In this document: piece after piece, positions 52,060 to 61,879 of the stretch
Layout of the letters: each line of letters opens with the position of its first letter
Position numbering within the stretch: position 1 is the stretch's first letter
DNA from: Candidatus Poribacteria bacterium
Lineage (GTDB): Bacteria; Poribacteria; WGA-4E; PCPOR2b
Direction of reading: 5' to 3'
Assembly: GCA_003635265.1 (NCBI GenBank)
Contig: PYIZ01000052.1
Span: 62,001-126,000 of the forward strand
Length of the DNA: 64,000 nucleotides
Made by a program: the position numbers and the translations under genes
The notes under the pieces: model-generated
Database searches by the model: none
Told to the model about the DNA's origin: nothing
What the model saw: only the letters and a program-made list of their open reading frames with translations

Positions 52060-52940
52060 TATGATTCAAGCCGGTTCGCCCGGAACCACTCATATATCAA
52101 GACACTCCCCGCCACTGCCACGTTGAGCGATTCCACCTTGCCCGTCATTGGTAGTCGTGCCCACCCTTCGACTTGTGCACGTACCGCATCGGATATGCCT
52201 CGCACGTCATGTCCCAGAACTATGGCGACCCGACCTTTCCAGTTTTCCTGATTCCAGAATTTGCCGAGATGTGGGTCTGCCCCCATTGTTCTGAACCCTT
52301 TCTCACGCAACCATCTAAAAAGCCCCGGAATGTCGGCTGCCTCTACAAGGGGGACGCTGAATAGTGAACCGTGACTCCCTCTTACAGACTTTGGGTGGAA
52401 GATGTCCACGCAGGGCGGAATCAGAAAAACGGCCGCAGCCCCAACAGCATCGGCAGTGCGGAGAATCATCCCTAGGTTGCTTGGCGTTTGTGTTCCATCA
52501 AGAACAAGAATTAGTTCATCGTCGGTCAGAGCGATGTCCTGAAATGACACTTCAAATAGGGCGAAAGTCGCCACAATATGTGTCTGTATAACATTGGGCG
52601 GTGCCTTATGGGGAGCGGCGTACACGTTACCTGCGGCAGCTGATAGTGTATGCAGGACCTGAGTCGACACTGGGGCAAGGGTTGCGCCGGCTTTTCGCAG
52701 ACGATTGAGAAGTTGCTGTATTGCCTTTTCGCCGCATTGCTCCTCACAGTAGAAAATTTCGATCGGTTGTATCCCAGCGTCCAGTGCCAGATGCAATATT
52801 TCAAAGCCTTCGACTAGGAAGCGTCCTTGGCGCTGACGGTGTTTGCGCGTCTGGAGTTTTCGGGCAGCGACGACTCGCTGGTTGTTGGTGCTGGTAATAA
52901 CGGAATGGTGCTGGGGGAATATGGGTTTGTGTTTCTGCAT
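52059..52940 (-). CDS. TrmH/SpoU-family RNA 2'-O-methyltransferase
   Basis: 293 residues with an N-terminal substrate-binding domain (GRFLVEGFEILHLALDAG) and a SPOUT knot: motif 1 LDGTQTPSNLGMILRTADAVGA, then VRGSHGSLFSVP, motif 2 IVLGHDVRGIS and motif 3 LPMTGKVESLNVAVAGSVLIYEW. Motif 2 usually reads GNExxG; here GHDVRG, a mild departure. Target RNA (rRNA or tRNA) unknown. Downstream of prmC in the same direction. Confidence 0.9.
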   Translation of the reverse strand: MQKHKPIFPQHHSVITSTNNQRVVAARKLQTRKHRQRQGRFLVEGFEILHLALDAGIQPIEIFYCEEQCGEKAIQQLLNRLRKAGATLAPVSTQVLHTLSAAAGNVYAAPHKAPPNVIQTHIVATFALFEVSFQDIALTDDELILVLDGTQTPSNLGMILRTADAVGAAAVFLIPPCVDIFHPKSVRGSHGSLFSVPLVEAADIPGLFRWLREKGFRTMGADPHLGKFWNQENWKGRVAIVLGHDVRGISDAVRAQVEGWARLPMTGKVESLNVAVAGSVLIYEWFRANRLES

Positions 52941-53116
52941 ACAAATTGTGGTACAAAAGACGACTTTTGGAGACGCCCCGATGAAAAACTGAGTTGGGTT
53001 TCACTCTATCCATCTATAAGCAGTTGTTGTTGAATAGCCGAGTCTCTATTAGACTTGATAGGGATTGACGTTTAGCTGTTCAACCCAACCTACGGACCGT
53101 CAAATGTCAACAGGCC

Positions 53117-53974
53117 CTAGAGACTGGCGAGTACCACGCGCTCAATACCAGCATAATCTTTGATAACTTCACAGTGCTTATAGGCAGGTTGTGATTTAAT
53201 CAGGTCTTGAACAGGGTGGCTCTGATTGTAACCAATCTCCAAGATGAGTTTTCCTTCCGAATTCAAAAACTGTGGTGCGTCTGTTACGATGCGCCGAATG
53301 ATGTCAAGACCATCAGCGCCAGCGAAGAGTGCGATTTCTGGCTCGTGTTCTCGCACATCCAGCGGAAGGGTCGACACTTCGTTTGTGCCCACGTAAGGCG
53401 GGTTAGAAGCAATCCAGTCAAAACGGGAGTTGGGTAGTTCTTGCAGAGGTTCAAACAGATCGCCTTGTAGGAACGTGAGTCGATCGGCACAGTTATGGGT
53501 AAGTGCATTCTGTTGGGCAACTTCCAGGGCGTCTGTTGAAAAATCTGTGGCAATCAGTTCCCAATCGGGACGATGATGACCAAAACTAATCGCGATGGCA
53601 CCACAACCTGTCCCGATGTCAACAAACCGGCATGGTTCCCTCTGATGTTGCAGTACCGTCTCAACGAGGATTTCCGTCTCAGGTCGTGGAATGAGCACAC
53701 GGGAATCAACATAGAAGTCCAGTGACATAAATTCCTTGTGGTTGGTGAGGTAACTCACAGGGGTGTGCGCTATTCTCCTTTTGATTAGTTCCCGAAATTT
53801 CGAGAGCGCACCTTGGAAGACGGGCATCTCGAAGGAGAGATAGAGCTGTAAACGACTCTTTTGCAGAAGATGTCCAAGCAACAATTCCGCGTCTAATCGC
53901 GGGGTGGGGATTTCGTGACGTTCAAAGTACTCTGTCGTCCACTCGATAAGATCGATTACGCGCCAGGTTTTCAC
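53117..53974 (-). CDS. prmC: Release factor glutamine methyltransferase
   Basis: 285 residues. PrmC methylates the Gln of the GGQ motif in release factors. SAM motif I is FVDIGTGCGAIA and the catalytic NPPY is at residues 191-194; LIPRPETEILVE is also typical. A GTG start overlaps the prfA stop by four bases, so enzyme and substrate are translationally coupled. Confidence 0.95.
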   Translation of the reverse strand: MKTWRVIDLIEWTTEYFERHEIPTPRLDAELLLGHLLQKSRLQLYLSFEMPVFQGALSKFRELIKRRIAHTPVSYLTNHKEFMSLDFYVDSRVLIPRPETEILVETVLQHQREPCRFVDIGTGCGAIAISFGHHRPDWELIATDFSTDALEVAQQNALTHNCADRLTFLQGDLFEPLQELPNSRFDWIASNPPYVGTNEVSTLPLDVREHEPEIALFAGADGLDIIRRIVTDAPQFLNSEGKLILEIGYNQSHPVQDLIKSQPAYKHCEVIKDYAGIERVVLASL

Positions 53975-55041
53975 GACGATAGGTTCTTTAATTGCTCCGC
54001 TTGGTCAGCGTCTATCAAAGCATCAATAAAAGTGTCGATGCCTCCATCTAAGACTGCATCTAACTGATAAACGCTTAAACCGATACGATGGTCTGTCACC
54101 CGACTTTGGGGGAAGTTATACGTGCGAATTTTTTCGCTTCGATCGCCGCTGCCAATCATGGATTTTCGCGTCTGTGCGCGCTCGGCCTCCTGTTCAGCTT
54201 GCATCTGCTCAAGTAAACGCGAACGCAAAATCTTCATCGCTTTGGCTCTATTTTTATGTTGGGATTTTTCATCTTGGCAGGACACCGTGAGTCCGGTAGG
54301 AATGTATGTGATTCGGACTGCTGAATCGGTTGTGTTGACACTCTGGCCACCGGGCCCCGATGAACGGAACGTTTCAATTTGCAAATCTTCTGCGTCGATC
54401 TTGAGATCAACCTCTTCTGCCTCCGGCAATACGGCGACGGTCACTGCCGATGTATGGATGCGGCCACTGGCTTCTGTTGTGGGGACGCGCTGCACACGGT
54501 GTGTACCGCCTTCAAACTTTAGACGGCTGTACGTCCGGTTCCCGTTAATCGAAAAAATGACCTCTTTGAAGCCTTTTAAGCCGGTTGCATTGGAGTTGAG
54601 TAGTTCTATTTTCCAACCCTTCCGATCGGCATATCTTGAATACATCCGGAAAAGCTCGCCAGCAAATAAACTGGCTTCTTCGCCCCCTGTTCCCGCTCGG
54701 ATTTCCACGATCACATTTTTCTCATCGTTCGCATCCTTCGGGATTAGCAATATTTTCAGTTCCGTTTCTAAGTCGTCTTTCTGCTCAGTAAGCACATCAA
54801 GCTCTTGCTTGGCAAAGGCAACAAACTCTGCATCGGTCTCTTGTTCAAGCAGGGCGGAAGTTTCTTCAATTTCTTTCGTTGTTTTTTGATACGCCGTGTA
54901 CTTTGAAACGATCGGCGCAAGTTCCGCGTGCGATTTTGCAAGGTTTTGCAGGTTTTGCTGATCGGCGATCTGCACGGGATCGGCTAAACTTTTTTCTATT
55001 TCTAAAAATCTTGTTTCTATCTCTTTTAACTTCTCAAGCAT
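53971..55041 (-). CDS. prfA: Peptide chain release factor 1
   Basis: 356 residues. The GGQ peptidyl-tRNA hydrolysis motif is at 231-233, and VPTTEASGRIHTS contains the PxT-type stop-codon reading motif (P-T-T) of RF1. Reads UAA/UAG. The next gene is its modifying enzyme PrmC. Confidence 0.96.
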   Translation of the reverse strand: MLEKLKEIETRFLEIEKSLADPVQIADQQNLQNLAKSHAELAPIVSKYTAYQKTTKEIEETSALLEQETDAEFVAFAKQELDVLTEQKDDLETELKILLIPKDANDEKNVIVEIRAGTGGEEASLFAGELFRMYSRYADRKGWKIELLNSNATGLKGFKEVIFSINGNRTYSRLKFEGGTHRVQRVPTTEASGRIHTSAVTVAVLPEAEEVDLKIDAEDLQIETFRSSGPGGQSVNTTDSAVRITYIPTGLTVSCQDEKSQHKNRAKAMKILRSRLLEQMQAEQEAERAQTRKSMIGSGDRSEKIRTYNFPQSRVTDHRIGLSVYQLDAVLDGGIDTFIDALIDADQAEQLKNLSS

Positions 55042-55084
55042 AGTTGGGTTATCACTTTAGTATTAAACAGGTATTGACACCACT

Positions 55085-55906
55085 TTAGTTGGTAGGATTG
55101 AGATTTGGATTTTCCATACCGAATCCAGCTTCGCGCCGTTTGCTCGATTCGGTTCGTGCTTTCTCGGACCACGCCTTAAACTCAGGCGTCCAAGCGCTGT
55201 CGTGTAACGTTGCTCGTTTGCGATAAGGAACGTAGTTGCCTAGATGCCAGAGCGTATTTCGGTAGAGCGCGAAATCTCCCGCTTCTAGATGCAACTGTAC
55301 TGCCCCGGGCATACTGCGACAGTATTCGAGGCAGAGCGGTTCCCGCTCTTCAGCAGACTTGCCGTCAAGGTCCACGCCCGGTATCGGTCGATCTGGGAAG
55401 CGTTCAATCTCTGCTGGTAAGTCTTGCCTCAGATGGCTGCCGAGGACAAACCATGTTGAACTGTCTTCATACAAGGCGCAATTAATCTGATTGAAATGAT
55501 TGATGTCGGTGAGCACTTCATCCCACATTGAGAGCGGTAAGCCTGCGATGTTATCGCGCCAGTCGCGGTGCCATGGCGTGCAGTATGGCAGATCCGCAGG
55601 TTCAAACAGAATGCCGAAGTGATCTCGATCGCCATGCCGATGACGCGGTGTTAGTACCTTGGCAATGGCATCGACCAGTGGTGGTAGATCGGCGTAATCA
55701 ATGAAGGGTTGCTGATCAAGGTCGTAGCTTGCAACAGGTTGGAGACGCTGCACTTGGGGACCACTTTGCTCGCGGGCAATTGCTTTCGCCCTGTCACTGA
55801 CTTGTCGCAGATCCCGAATCAGTGAAGGTGGAAGAATCTTTCGGAAGACCGTGTAACCGAGCATATGGTATTCTTCAATATGTTTATCGGATAATTGAAA
55901 TCCCAC
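55085..55906 (-). CDS. Phytanoyl-CoA dioxygenase family oxygenase 3
   Basis: 273 residues. HRD gives His113 and Asp115, WHLGNYVPYRKR gives His221 and a candidate 2-oxoglutarate Arg, so the site is complete. WFVLGSHLRQDLP is the middle landmark. It lies inside the otherwise conserved rho-rpmE-prfA-prmC neighbourhood, 43 bases before prfA, and looks inserted there. No good Shine-Dalgarno is seen upstream. Confidence 0.87.
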   Translation of the reverse strand: MGFQLSDKHIEEYHMLGYTVFRKILPPSLIRDLRQVSDRAKAIAREQSGPQVQRLQPVASYDLDQQPFIDYADLPPLVDAIAKVLTPRHRHGDRDHFGILFEPADLPYCTPWHRDWRDNIAGLPLSMWDEVLTDINHFNQINCALYEDSSTWFVLGSHLRQDLPAEIERFPDRPIPGVDLDGKSAEEREPLCLEYCRSMPGAVQLHLEAGDFALYRNTLWHLGNYVPYRKRATLHDSAWTPEFKAWSEKARTESSKRREAGFGMENPNLNPTN

Positions 55907-56030
55907 GTGTTATTTTTTTCTCCACCTGCTATGCACTGCGATTTTTTTTAGAACCTCAAGGCTATAAACATGTCGCCCCTCTGGGGCTAAATGACCCGAG
56001 GCATCGCCTCGTGTTTCCCGTTCCGTTTTC

Positions 56031-56122
56031 TATCCCCGATAAGATCGGGATGCAAGCACCTGTAAATCCTTAAATCCTGCCTGTCCCGCCTGTCCCGATT
56101 TATCGGGGATCTATCGGGGCGA
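56031..56122. repeat. CCCGAT/ATCGGG palindrome cluster between PhyH and rpmE
   Basis: CCCCGATAAGATCGGGAT at the left and TCCCGATTTATCGGGGATCTATCGGGGC at the right share the core found at 17.1, 24.3 and 33.7 kb. CCTGTCCCGCCTGTCCCG is a small tandem repeat between them. No ORF in this 250-base gap. Confidence 0.5.
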
Positions 56123-56158
56123 ATCGTGATTCAGACAACAATTATGAACACCCGTCAT

Positions 56159-56368
56159 TTAATTTTCATCGGCAAGATTGTATCTGCGGCGGAAACTTTC
56201 TACACGTCCCGCCGTATCAACAATTGTCTGCTGTCCTGAGTAAAATGGGTGGCATTTTGAACAAATTTCTACACGGATTTGGGGTTTTGTAGAATAGGTT
56301 GTATATGTTGCGCCACACACACAATTGATGACACATTCCATTGTTTCTGGATGGATATCTGATTTCAT
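56159..56368 (-). CDS. rpmE: 50S ribosomal protein L31
   Basis: 69 residues from [11 protein letters not shown]; a GTG four codons earlier is too close to the AAGGAGG site. It is the zinc-binding (C+) form: Cys pairs in CVCGA and [24 protein letters not shown] is the family C-terminal motif. Directly downstream of rho, as in many bacteria. Confidence 0.95.
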   Translation of the reverse strand: MKSDIHPETMECVINCVCGATYTTYSTKPQIRVEICSKCHPFYSGQQTIVDTAGRVESFRRRYNLADEN

Positions 56369-56413
56369 GAGGATACTCACCTCCTTACGGTTTATGTAAC
56401 GGTCAACTCAGCA

Positions 56414-57727
56414 CTACCACTGATACCGTCCACCGCGGGCGGGACCGTTGGCTTTGGTGTTGTTTATCATCATATCAATAAACTGCTCATTTGTATCTGT
56501 TTTCCCTAAGTGTTCGACAAGGAGTTCCATTGATTCAGCTGTGTTCATCTGCCCCATGAATTTGCGCAAGATCCACGCTTTGCTGAGTATCTCTGGCTTG
56601 AGCAGCAGCTCCTCGCGTCTGGTCTTCGATTTGCCGATGTCGATGGATGGGAAGATACGCCGTTCCAACAGAGAACGCTCTAGGTGGATTTCCATGTTTG
56701 CCGTACCTTTTAACTCCTCATAAATATGCTCATCGCCTCGGCTTTCGGTATCGACCAATACGGTAGCAATGATTGTTAAGCTGCCGCCTTCCTCAAATTT
56801 TCGCGCCGCCCCGAAAAACTGACGCGGTTTCATAAACGCAAGCGCGTCAATACCACCCGACAATGTTTTACCACTATGGGGTGCCACAACGTTACAGGCT
56901 CGCACGAGACGTGTCATGCTATCGAGCATAATCACTACGTCTTTGCCATATTCGACCCACCGCTTCGCTTTTTCAATGACCATATCCGCAACTTGCACGT
57001 GCCGTTCCGGATGTTCATCAAAGGTCGAACTGATAACCTCTCCTTTTATGGACCGGGAAACATCCGTCACTTCTTCTGGACGCTCATCAATCAACAGGAA
57101 AATGAGCATCACTTCTGGATGATTCTTCTCAATACCGTGGGCAATATTTTTTAAGATTGTGGTTTTGCCGCTGTAGGGCGGAGCCACAATCAGTCCACGC
57201 TGCCCCTTACCGATCGGGGACATCAAATCCGTAATACGCGTAGAAAACTCCCTCGGGTTATGTTCAAGTATTAGCTGCTCATAAGGGTAGACAGGGGTTA
57301 GGTTATCGAAAAGGATTTTATCCTTTGCGGCTGCTGGGGCTTCGGCATTGACTTTTTCAATTTTCAACAATGCGAAGTAAAATTCATCTTTATCGCCACC
57401 CTTTTTAGGGGGGCGAATTTGTCCCTGAACCTCGTGACCTGTACGAAGGTCAAATTTTCGTATTTGCGAGGGAGAGACATAAATATCATCGGTACTTTGC
57501 AAATAGTTATAGCTCGATGACCGAAGAAATCCGTATTTTTCTGGTAAAATTTCAAGGATGCCCTCTCCGAACAATAGGCCGCTGCTTTCTGCTTTGGCTT
57601 CAACAATTTGGGCAATGAGCTCCTGCTTGCGGAGGCTACTGTATCCCGTCAGCCCCAGCTTCCGAGCCATACCATTCAATTCGGAGATCGTCATCTCTTG
57701 GAGTTTGACAATGTCCACATTTTCCAT
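56414..57727 (-). CDS. rho: Transcription termination factor Rho
   Basis: 437 residues from [16 protein letters not shown] ten bases upstream makes this start better than the ATG six codons earlier. The N-terminal Rho-N helix-extended-loop ([17 protein letters not shown]), an RNA-binding CSD ([15 protein letters not shown]) and the ATPase with Walker A PPYSGKTT (183-190; PPKAGKT in Escherichia coli) and [11 protein letters not shown] are all visible. Terminates untranslated transcripts. Confidence 0.96.
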   Translation of the reverse strand: MENVDIVKLQEMTISELNGMARKLGLTGYSSLRKQELIAQIVEAKAESSGLLFGEGILEILPEKYGFLRSSSYNYLQSTDDIYVSPSQIRKFDLRTGHEVQGQIRPPKKGGDKDEFYFALLKIEKVNAEAPAAAKDKILFDNLTPVYPYEQLILEHNPREFSTRITDLMSPIGKGQRGLIVAPPYSGKTTILKNIAHGIEKNHPEVMLIFLLIDERPEEVTDVSRSIKGEVISSTFDEHPERHVQVADMVIEKAKRWVEYGKDVVIMLDSMTRLVRACNVVAPHSGKTLSGGIDALAFMKPRQFFGAARKFEEGGSLTIIATVLVDTESRGDEHIYEELKGTANMEIHLERSLLERRIFPSIDIGKSKTRREELLLKPEILSKAWILRKFMGQMNTAESMELLVEHLGKTDTNEQFIDMMINNTKANGPARGGRYQW

Positions 57728-58308
57728 AATTTTGTTGCTCCTCATTGCGAGATTCTGCCCGCTTGTAGATTGATTAACACTTAATATATTTTATACGAAC
57801 CCAAAATTGCACAAAGCATTTGCAGCAGACACTCCACGGCTGACGCTACACTTCGGGAAAAGATAGTATATGCCAGACGATCATGTAACAGGTAAGTGGC
57901 AACATCATAAGCAGAAGATGTGCAATAACTCACTAATTGACCTATAATTTGTGACCGTTGGCAGCATAGTGGTGGGAAATTATCGAAAAGAAAGTTGAAT
58001 CAAATTAAGATAGACAAGGATACGCAGAATAGCGGTTGGTTAAGTGGTGAATTATAAGGAATTCCCAAACGGGTAACATAGAAGAGGCATCGAATCGGTG
58101 TATGAAGGCATTCAAGATAATACGAAATATAGTAGCGGACGACTGTTGGTGGGAACTATTCCTGTTAGCGGCAGAATTATACATTAATCAATCGTTCAAC
58201 GTCAAGTATTTTATTTAAGAATTGTAAAAATATCGAAATGAATGAATGGAGGAAGGCTTCAAATTTAGCGAATTTGCTCAATTTTCCCGCTGAGAATGAA
58301 AGGAACGG
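57728..58308. other. Intergenic region between rho and the ABC ATPase gene
   Basis: 580 bases. I see no ORF above chance, no tRNA and no repeat shared with other gaps. It should contain the rho promoter and leader, which in many bacteria carries an autoregulatory site, but nothing specific is recognisable. Confidence 0.4.
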
Positions 58309-59328
58309 TTAGGAATCTTGCGCCTCTAAACCTGCTTCATCGTCCGCTGGTGCCTCACTTTCTACGCCGGTTGTCAGCTGCAAGAAAAGTTCCTCAAGCG
58401 TCATTTCGATGGAACGCATTTCAAGCAAATTCCAGCCGTGCTGAATGATGCTTGATGAAACTGCTGCACGAATATCTGTATTTAGTTCATAATTGATGTG
58501 GAATGTTGGATTGACGTTACCGTTTAGGTCTCGGCTTTCAACACGGCTGACACCGGGGAGATTTTCGAGGACGGTCTTGACCTCCGGCTCTGGACCTGAG
58601 ACTTCCAGATAAAGGGCTTTTGTATCGCCCAACTCTGTGTGTCCACCATCGCCTGCGTCAATAGAAACGGCACGTCCCTCTGAGAGTTTTACACCGCCAG
58701 CAATTTTACCGTCGTTAATCACAATCAACCGTTCACAGGTCATACTCGCTTCAGGGAGGATGTGTGTGCTGAGGATAATTGTGTGTTCCTTGCCGAGCGC
58801 CTTGATCAGTTCACGGATTTCAATAATCTGCCGTGGATCGAGTCCGGCGGTAGGTTCGTCGAGAACAATCACATCTGGGTCGTGAATCAGTGCCTGTGCC
58901 AAGCCGACCCGTTGGCGATAGCCCTTGGACAGCTGTCCGATAATTTGGCCGCGCCGCTCGGTCAAACCACAGGATTCGACCGCTACCTCTAATCGTTCGG
59001 CACGTTTGCTTCGTGGTACACCTTTAATCTTTGATACAAACTTGAGATAGCCGGTGACGGTCATCTCTGGATAGAGTGGCACACTTTCAGGGAGGTAACC
59101 GATGTGCTTACGAACATCCAAGGATTGCTTGAAAACATCGTATCCCGCGACCGTTGCATTTCCACTGCTGGCGGGCATAAAGCAGGTCAAAATTCGCATG
59201 GTGGTGGTTTTACCAGCACCATTTGGTCCCAAAAAACCGATGACTTCACCTTTGTCGATACGAAAGGAAATTCCTTTTAATGCTTGAAACGGCCCGTAAT
59301 TTTTAGTGAGATTTTCAACTTCGATCAT
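58309..59328 (-). CDS. ABC transporter ATP-binding protein (ABC-2/GldA type)
   Basis: 339 residues from MIEVENLTKNYG; GGAGATCGG lies before this ATG. Walker A GPNGAGKT is at 34-41, the signature is LSKGYRQRVG, Walker B is VIVLDEPTAGLDP, and the H-loop is STHILPEA. The C-terminal ~110 residues form an extra domain (LYLEVSGPEPEVKTVLENLPGVSRVESRD) like that of GldA/NosF-type exporters. No permease gene adjoins, so its membrane partner is elsewhere. Confidence 0.9.
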   Translation of the reverse strand: MIEVENLTKNYGPFQALKGISFRIDKGEVIGFLGPNGAGKTTTMRILTCFMPASSGNATVAGYDVFKQSLDVRKHIGYLPESVPLYPEMTVTGYLKFVSKIKGVPRSKRAERLEVAVESCGLTERRGQIIGQLSKGYRQRVGLAQALIHDPDVIVLDEPTAGLDPRQIIEIRELIKALGKEHTIILSTHILPEASMTCERLIVINDGKIAGGVKLSEGRAVSIDAGDGGHTELGDTKALYLEVSGPEPEVKTVLENLPGVSRVESRDLNGNVNPTFHINYELNTDIRAAVSSSIIQHGWNLLEMRSIEMTLEELFLQLTTGVESEAPADDEAGLEAQDS

Positions 59329-59688
59329 CCACCGATCTCCGATAATAAATCTGCTTGTCCTCAAGGAACTGTCGCTTGTCGAGCTGCGGCGTTACTACGA
59401 AGGATCGTTTGAAAATCCTGATGTCCTCCATATCGTCATTTTCCTTAACGCCGGTGCAGCCGCTTTGGTTACGAATCATGAAGAAAAGCTAAACAGGTGA
59501 CAGAGTCATAAATACATAGGGCTTTGATTCCCGCTGTATTCCTTATTACCCCCTGTGAATGCTTTGACGGAATTCCGGGTATAAGGTTGATTGGACGTGT
59601 CGCTTCGACTATACAATGCAGCAGAAATTCCTTGAGGATCGTAAAATACTGGATATTACAATCGCCTTCGACAATCCTTGAAATACCA

Positions 59689-59717
59689 TTGACGCTCTCC
59701 ACAATCTTTGATATACT
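59689..59717 (+). promoter_or_regulatory. Predicted sigma70 promoter for the enolase-superfamily gene
   Basis: TTGACG, a 17-base spacer, then TATACT, about 58 bases before the ATG. The remaining ~350 bases of this gap hold no recognised feature. Confidence 0.6.
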
Positions 59718-59775
59718 GAGCGCAGTTTGAGATACGATTTCATCTACTTAAAATCAATCTATTAAGGAGTACAGC

Positions 59776-60903
59776 ATGAAAATCGACAAGATCGAATCTT
59801 TCTTCATCGGTGGTGGCTACGTGGTTCGTATCCACACCGATAACGGTATCAGCGGTATCGGTCAAACCGCCTGCTGGGGTTATCCCGAAGCGGTCGATAG
59901 GATCGTCGCAACCTTTGAAAAATACCTAATTGGTCAAAATCCTCTGCGCATTGAACACCACTGGCAGTATCTCTATCGTATGGGCCCGTTTCGCGGCACC
60001 GCCCTCTGTGGCGCAATTAGTGCGGTGGATATTGCGTTGTGGGACATCAAGGGGAAGCATTTCAGTGCGCCGGTATGGGAGTTGTTAGGGGGCAATTGTC
60101 GTGACAAAATCCGTCTACATCTTATGGCTGGTGGGTCAACGCCGGAGACGATGTTTCAGGCTGCGAAAGATGCGGTAGAGGAAGGGTTCACCGCGCTGAA
60201 GTTTGATCCGGTGATCGGCGGCTATCAGGATATGGCGTTGGATCGCTTGGTCAAAACTGCACGCGATTTGGTTGCAGCGGCACGAGAGGGAGGTGGTCCT
60301 GATCTCGACCTTATCGTCGAAGTCCATCGCAAACTCACGCCGATGAACGGAATCGTCTTGGCAGAGGCGTTGACACCGTTTAATATCTATTTCCTTGAGG
60401 ATCCCATCCAGATTGACAGCATTGTGTCGCAGGCGGAACTTGCCAAGCGGATGACCGTCCCCTTGGGGAACGGTGAACGCTTGACTACTATCTGGGAATT
60501 CCGTGAATTGCTCGCCGCCGGTGGACCTCAGTATGTCCGACCGGATGTGGCATTGGCAGGCGGGTTGACCCAATGTAAAAAGATCGCTGCGATTGCTGAA
60601 TCGTACCATAGCGCAGTTGTCACGCACAATTTCTTGGGACCGTTGACCACAGCAGCCTCACTGCACCTCGACACGAGTATCCCGAATTTCATCACCCAAG
60701 AATACAGCAAGGGCGATGAATCACCTGACAATGCGGTTTACCAAACGTGCTATCAGCGTGAGGGCGGTTATATTCCGATTCCCGAAGCACCGGGACTCGG
60801 CGTGGAGTTGGACGATAGCCTGATAGAGCAGAGGCCCTACCAACCGATGAATACCGGTCAGACTCTGTTGCGCAAAGATGGCTCGGTCGCTTACGCTGTG
60901 TGA
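59776..60903 (+). CDS. Enolase-superfamily sugar-acid dehydratase (mandelate racemase/muconate lactonizing enzyme family)
   Basis: 375 residues. The N-terminal capping domain is followed by the barrel: ALKFDPVIGG (Lys on the second strand), LIVEVHRKLTP, YFLEDPI and LGNGERLTT supply metal and base residues in the order seen in mannonate/galactonate dehydratases. VHRKLTP resembles the VHHRLTP motif of ManD. A dehydration of an aldonate to a 2-keto-3-deoxy acid is likely; specificity is not resolved. AAGGAGT precedes the ATG. Confidence 0.87.
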   Translation: MKIDKIESFFIGGGYVVRIHTDNGISGIGQTACWGYPEAVDRIVATFEKYLIGQNPLRIEHHWQYLYRMGPFRGTALCGAISAVDIALWDIKGKHFSAPVWELLGGNCRDKIRLHLMAGGSTPETMFQAAKDAVEEGFTALKFDPVIGGYQDMALDRLVKTARDLVAAAREGGGPDLDLIVEVHRKLTPMNGIVLAEALTPFNIYFLEDPIQIDSIVSQAELAKRMTVPLGNGERLTTIWEFRELLAAGGPQYVRPDVALAGGLTQCKKIAAIAESYHSAVVTHNFLGPLTTAASLHLDTSIPNFITQEYSKGDESPDNAVYQTCYQREGGYIPIPEAPGLGVELDDSLIEQRPYQPMNTGQTLLRKDGSVAYAV

Positions 60904-60930
60904 TAAAAGATGTTCAGAGGGAAGGACAAT

Positions 60931-61644
60931 TTACATTAAATCGCGTTTTACGTTTAACAGATTTGGCAACGCATGTAAGTTCTGGATGGTCTCTCCCCAC
61001 CGTCCAGTCTGTGTTCCCTCCCGGTCTAGGAGAATTGCACGGATGCCGGCGGTGTGCGCCCCCATGATGTCTGCCTCGAAGGAATCCCCGACATGTACTG
61101 CTTCTTCCGCAGAGACGCCGACGGCATTTAAGGCGTATTCAAAAATGGCCGCGTCCGGTTTGGCACTCCGTACTCGTTGATCATGGGATGCGACGACTAC
61201 CTCGAAATAGGGGGTAAGCCCAAGCTCTTCAACCATAGCGTGTAACGGCGTATCCCAATTGGAAATGATTCCCATTTTTAGGTCCATTTGCTGCAATTGG
61301 TTTAGGGTGGGCAGAACGTCTTCATAAAGCGTGGCGTTGTTGCGCGAAAATAGAGCGTGTTCATATTGCAAGACTTCCCACGCAATCTGCTCTACATGTT
61401 CACGTACTCCTAGCTTTCTCAGAAAGGTGCAGCAGGCATCAAGTTGCCTGAATATCGTATCCCGTATATCATTTGTCGGTTTTGAGGCTTCATACGCCTC
61501 GGTTAGAATTGCTTGCGCTTCGTCGTAGACCGACCAATCCAGATGCAGCTGATATCGGTCGGCAATTTTGCGGATGGTTATATGGAGTGGCTGTGTCCAA
61601 AAGATGAGCGTGGCAAAGAAATCGAAGAAGATAGCGTTTGTCAT
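60931..61644 (-). CDS. HAD-superfamily hydrolase (haloacid dehalogenase-like)
   Basis: 237 residues. Motif I is FFDFFATL with nucleophile Asp8, motif II GIISNWD, motif III Lys in SAKPDAAIF, motif IV VHVGDSFEADIMGA. The second Asp of the DxD pair is Phe, as in several HAD subgroups close to the REG-2/HDHD3 type. A small-molecule phosphatase is likely; substrate unknown. Confidence 0.88.
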   Translation of the reverse strand: MTNAIFFDFFATLIFWTQPLHITIRKIADRYQLHLDWSVYDEAQAILTEAYEASKPTNDIRDTIFRQLDACCTFLRKLGVREHVEQIAWEVLQYEHALFSRNNATLYEDVLPTLNQLQQMDLKMGIISNWDTPLHAMVEELGLTPYFEVVVASHDQRVRSAKPDAAIFEYALNAVGVSAEEAVHVGDSFEADIMGAHTAGIRAILLDREGTQTGRWGETIQNLHALPNLLNVKRDLM

Positions 61645-61686
61645 TGAGGCTCTCTATCATACGGGCGAAATTTGGTTATACATCAT

Positions 61687-61778
61687 GGCTCATATAAAAA
61701 GAAAGTGCAAAGCATGAAGAGAAACCGAGTTTTCAAGAAAAAACTCGGTTTCTGTTGCATGATTTCTTAACATGAGCA
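61687..61778. repeat. Family A MITE-like element, copy 4
   Basis: 91-92 bases. GGCTCATATAAAAAGAAAGTG and right-end complement GCTCATGTTAAGAAATCATG are the inverted ends. The direct repeat TACATCAT (8, or ATACATCAT as 9) flanks it perfectly on both sides. Hairpin GAAACCGAGTTTT..AAAACTCGGTTTC inside. It is the cleanest copy and lies between divergent genes. Confidence 0.8.
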
Positions 61779-61879
61779 TACATCATTTGTCTTTCGACAG
61801 CTAAAGCCGGAAAAGGTTTACAGCCTTTTCCAGGTTTGACGGTCAAGTTATTTAAGATGCTCGACCGAGGAGGTTTCCT

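Noticed and set aside
58045-58110. tRNA-like stretch GCGGTTGGTTAAGTGGTGAA
   Set aside because: No cloverleaf can be drawn: the anticodon arm, GGTTCGA T-arm and matching acceptor end are absent.
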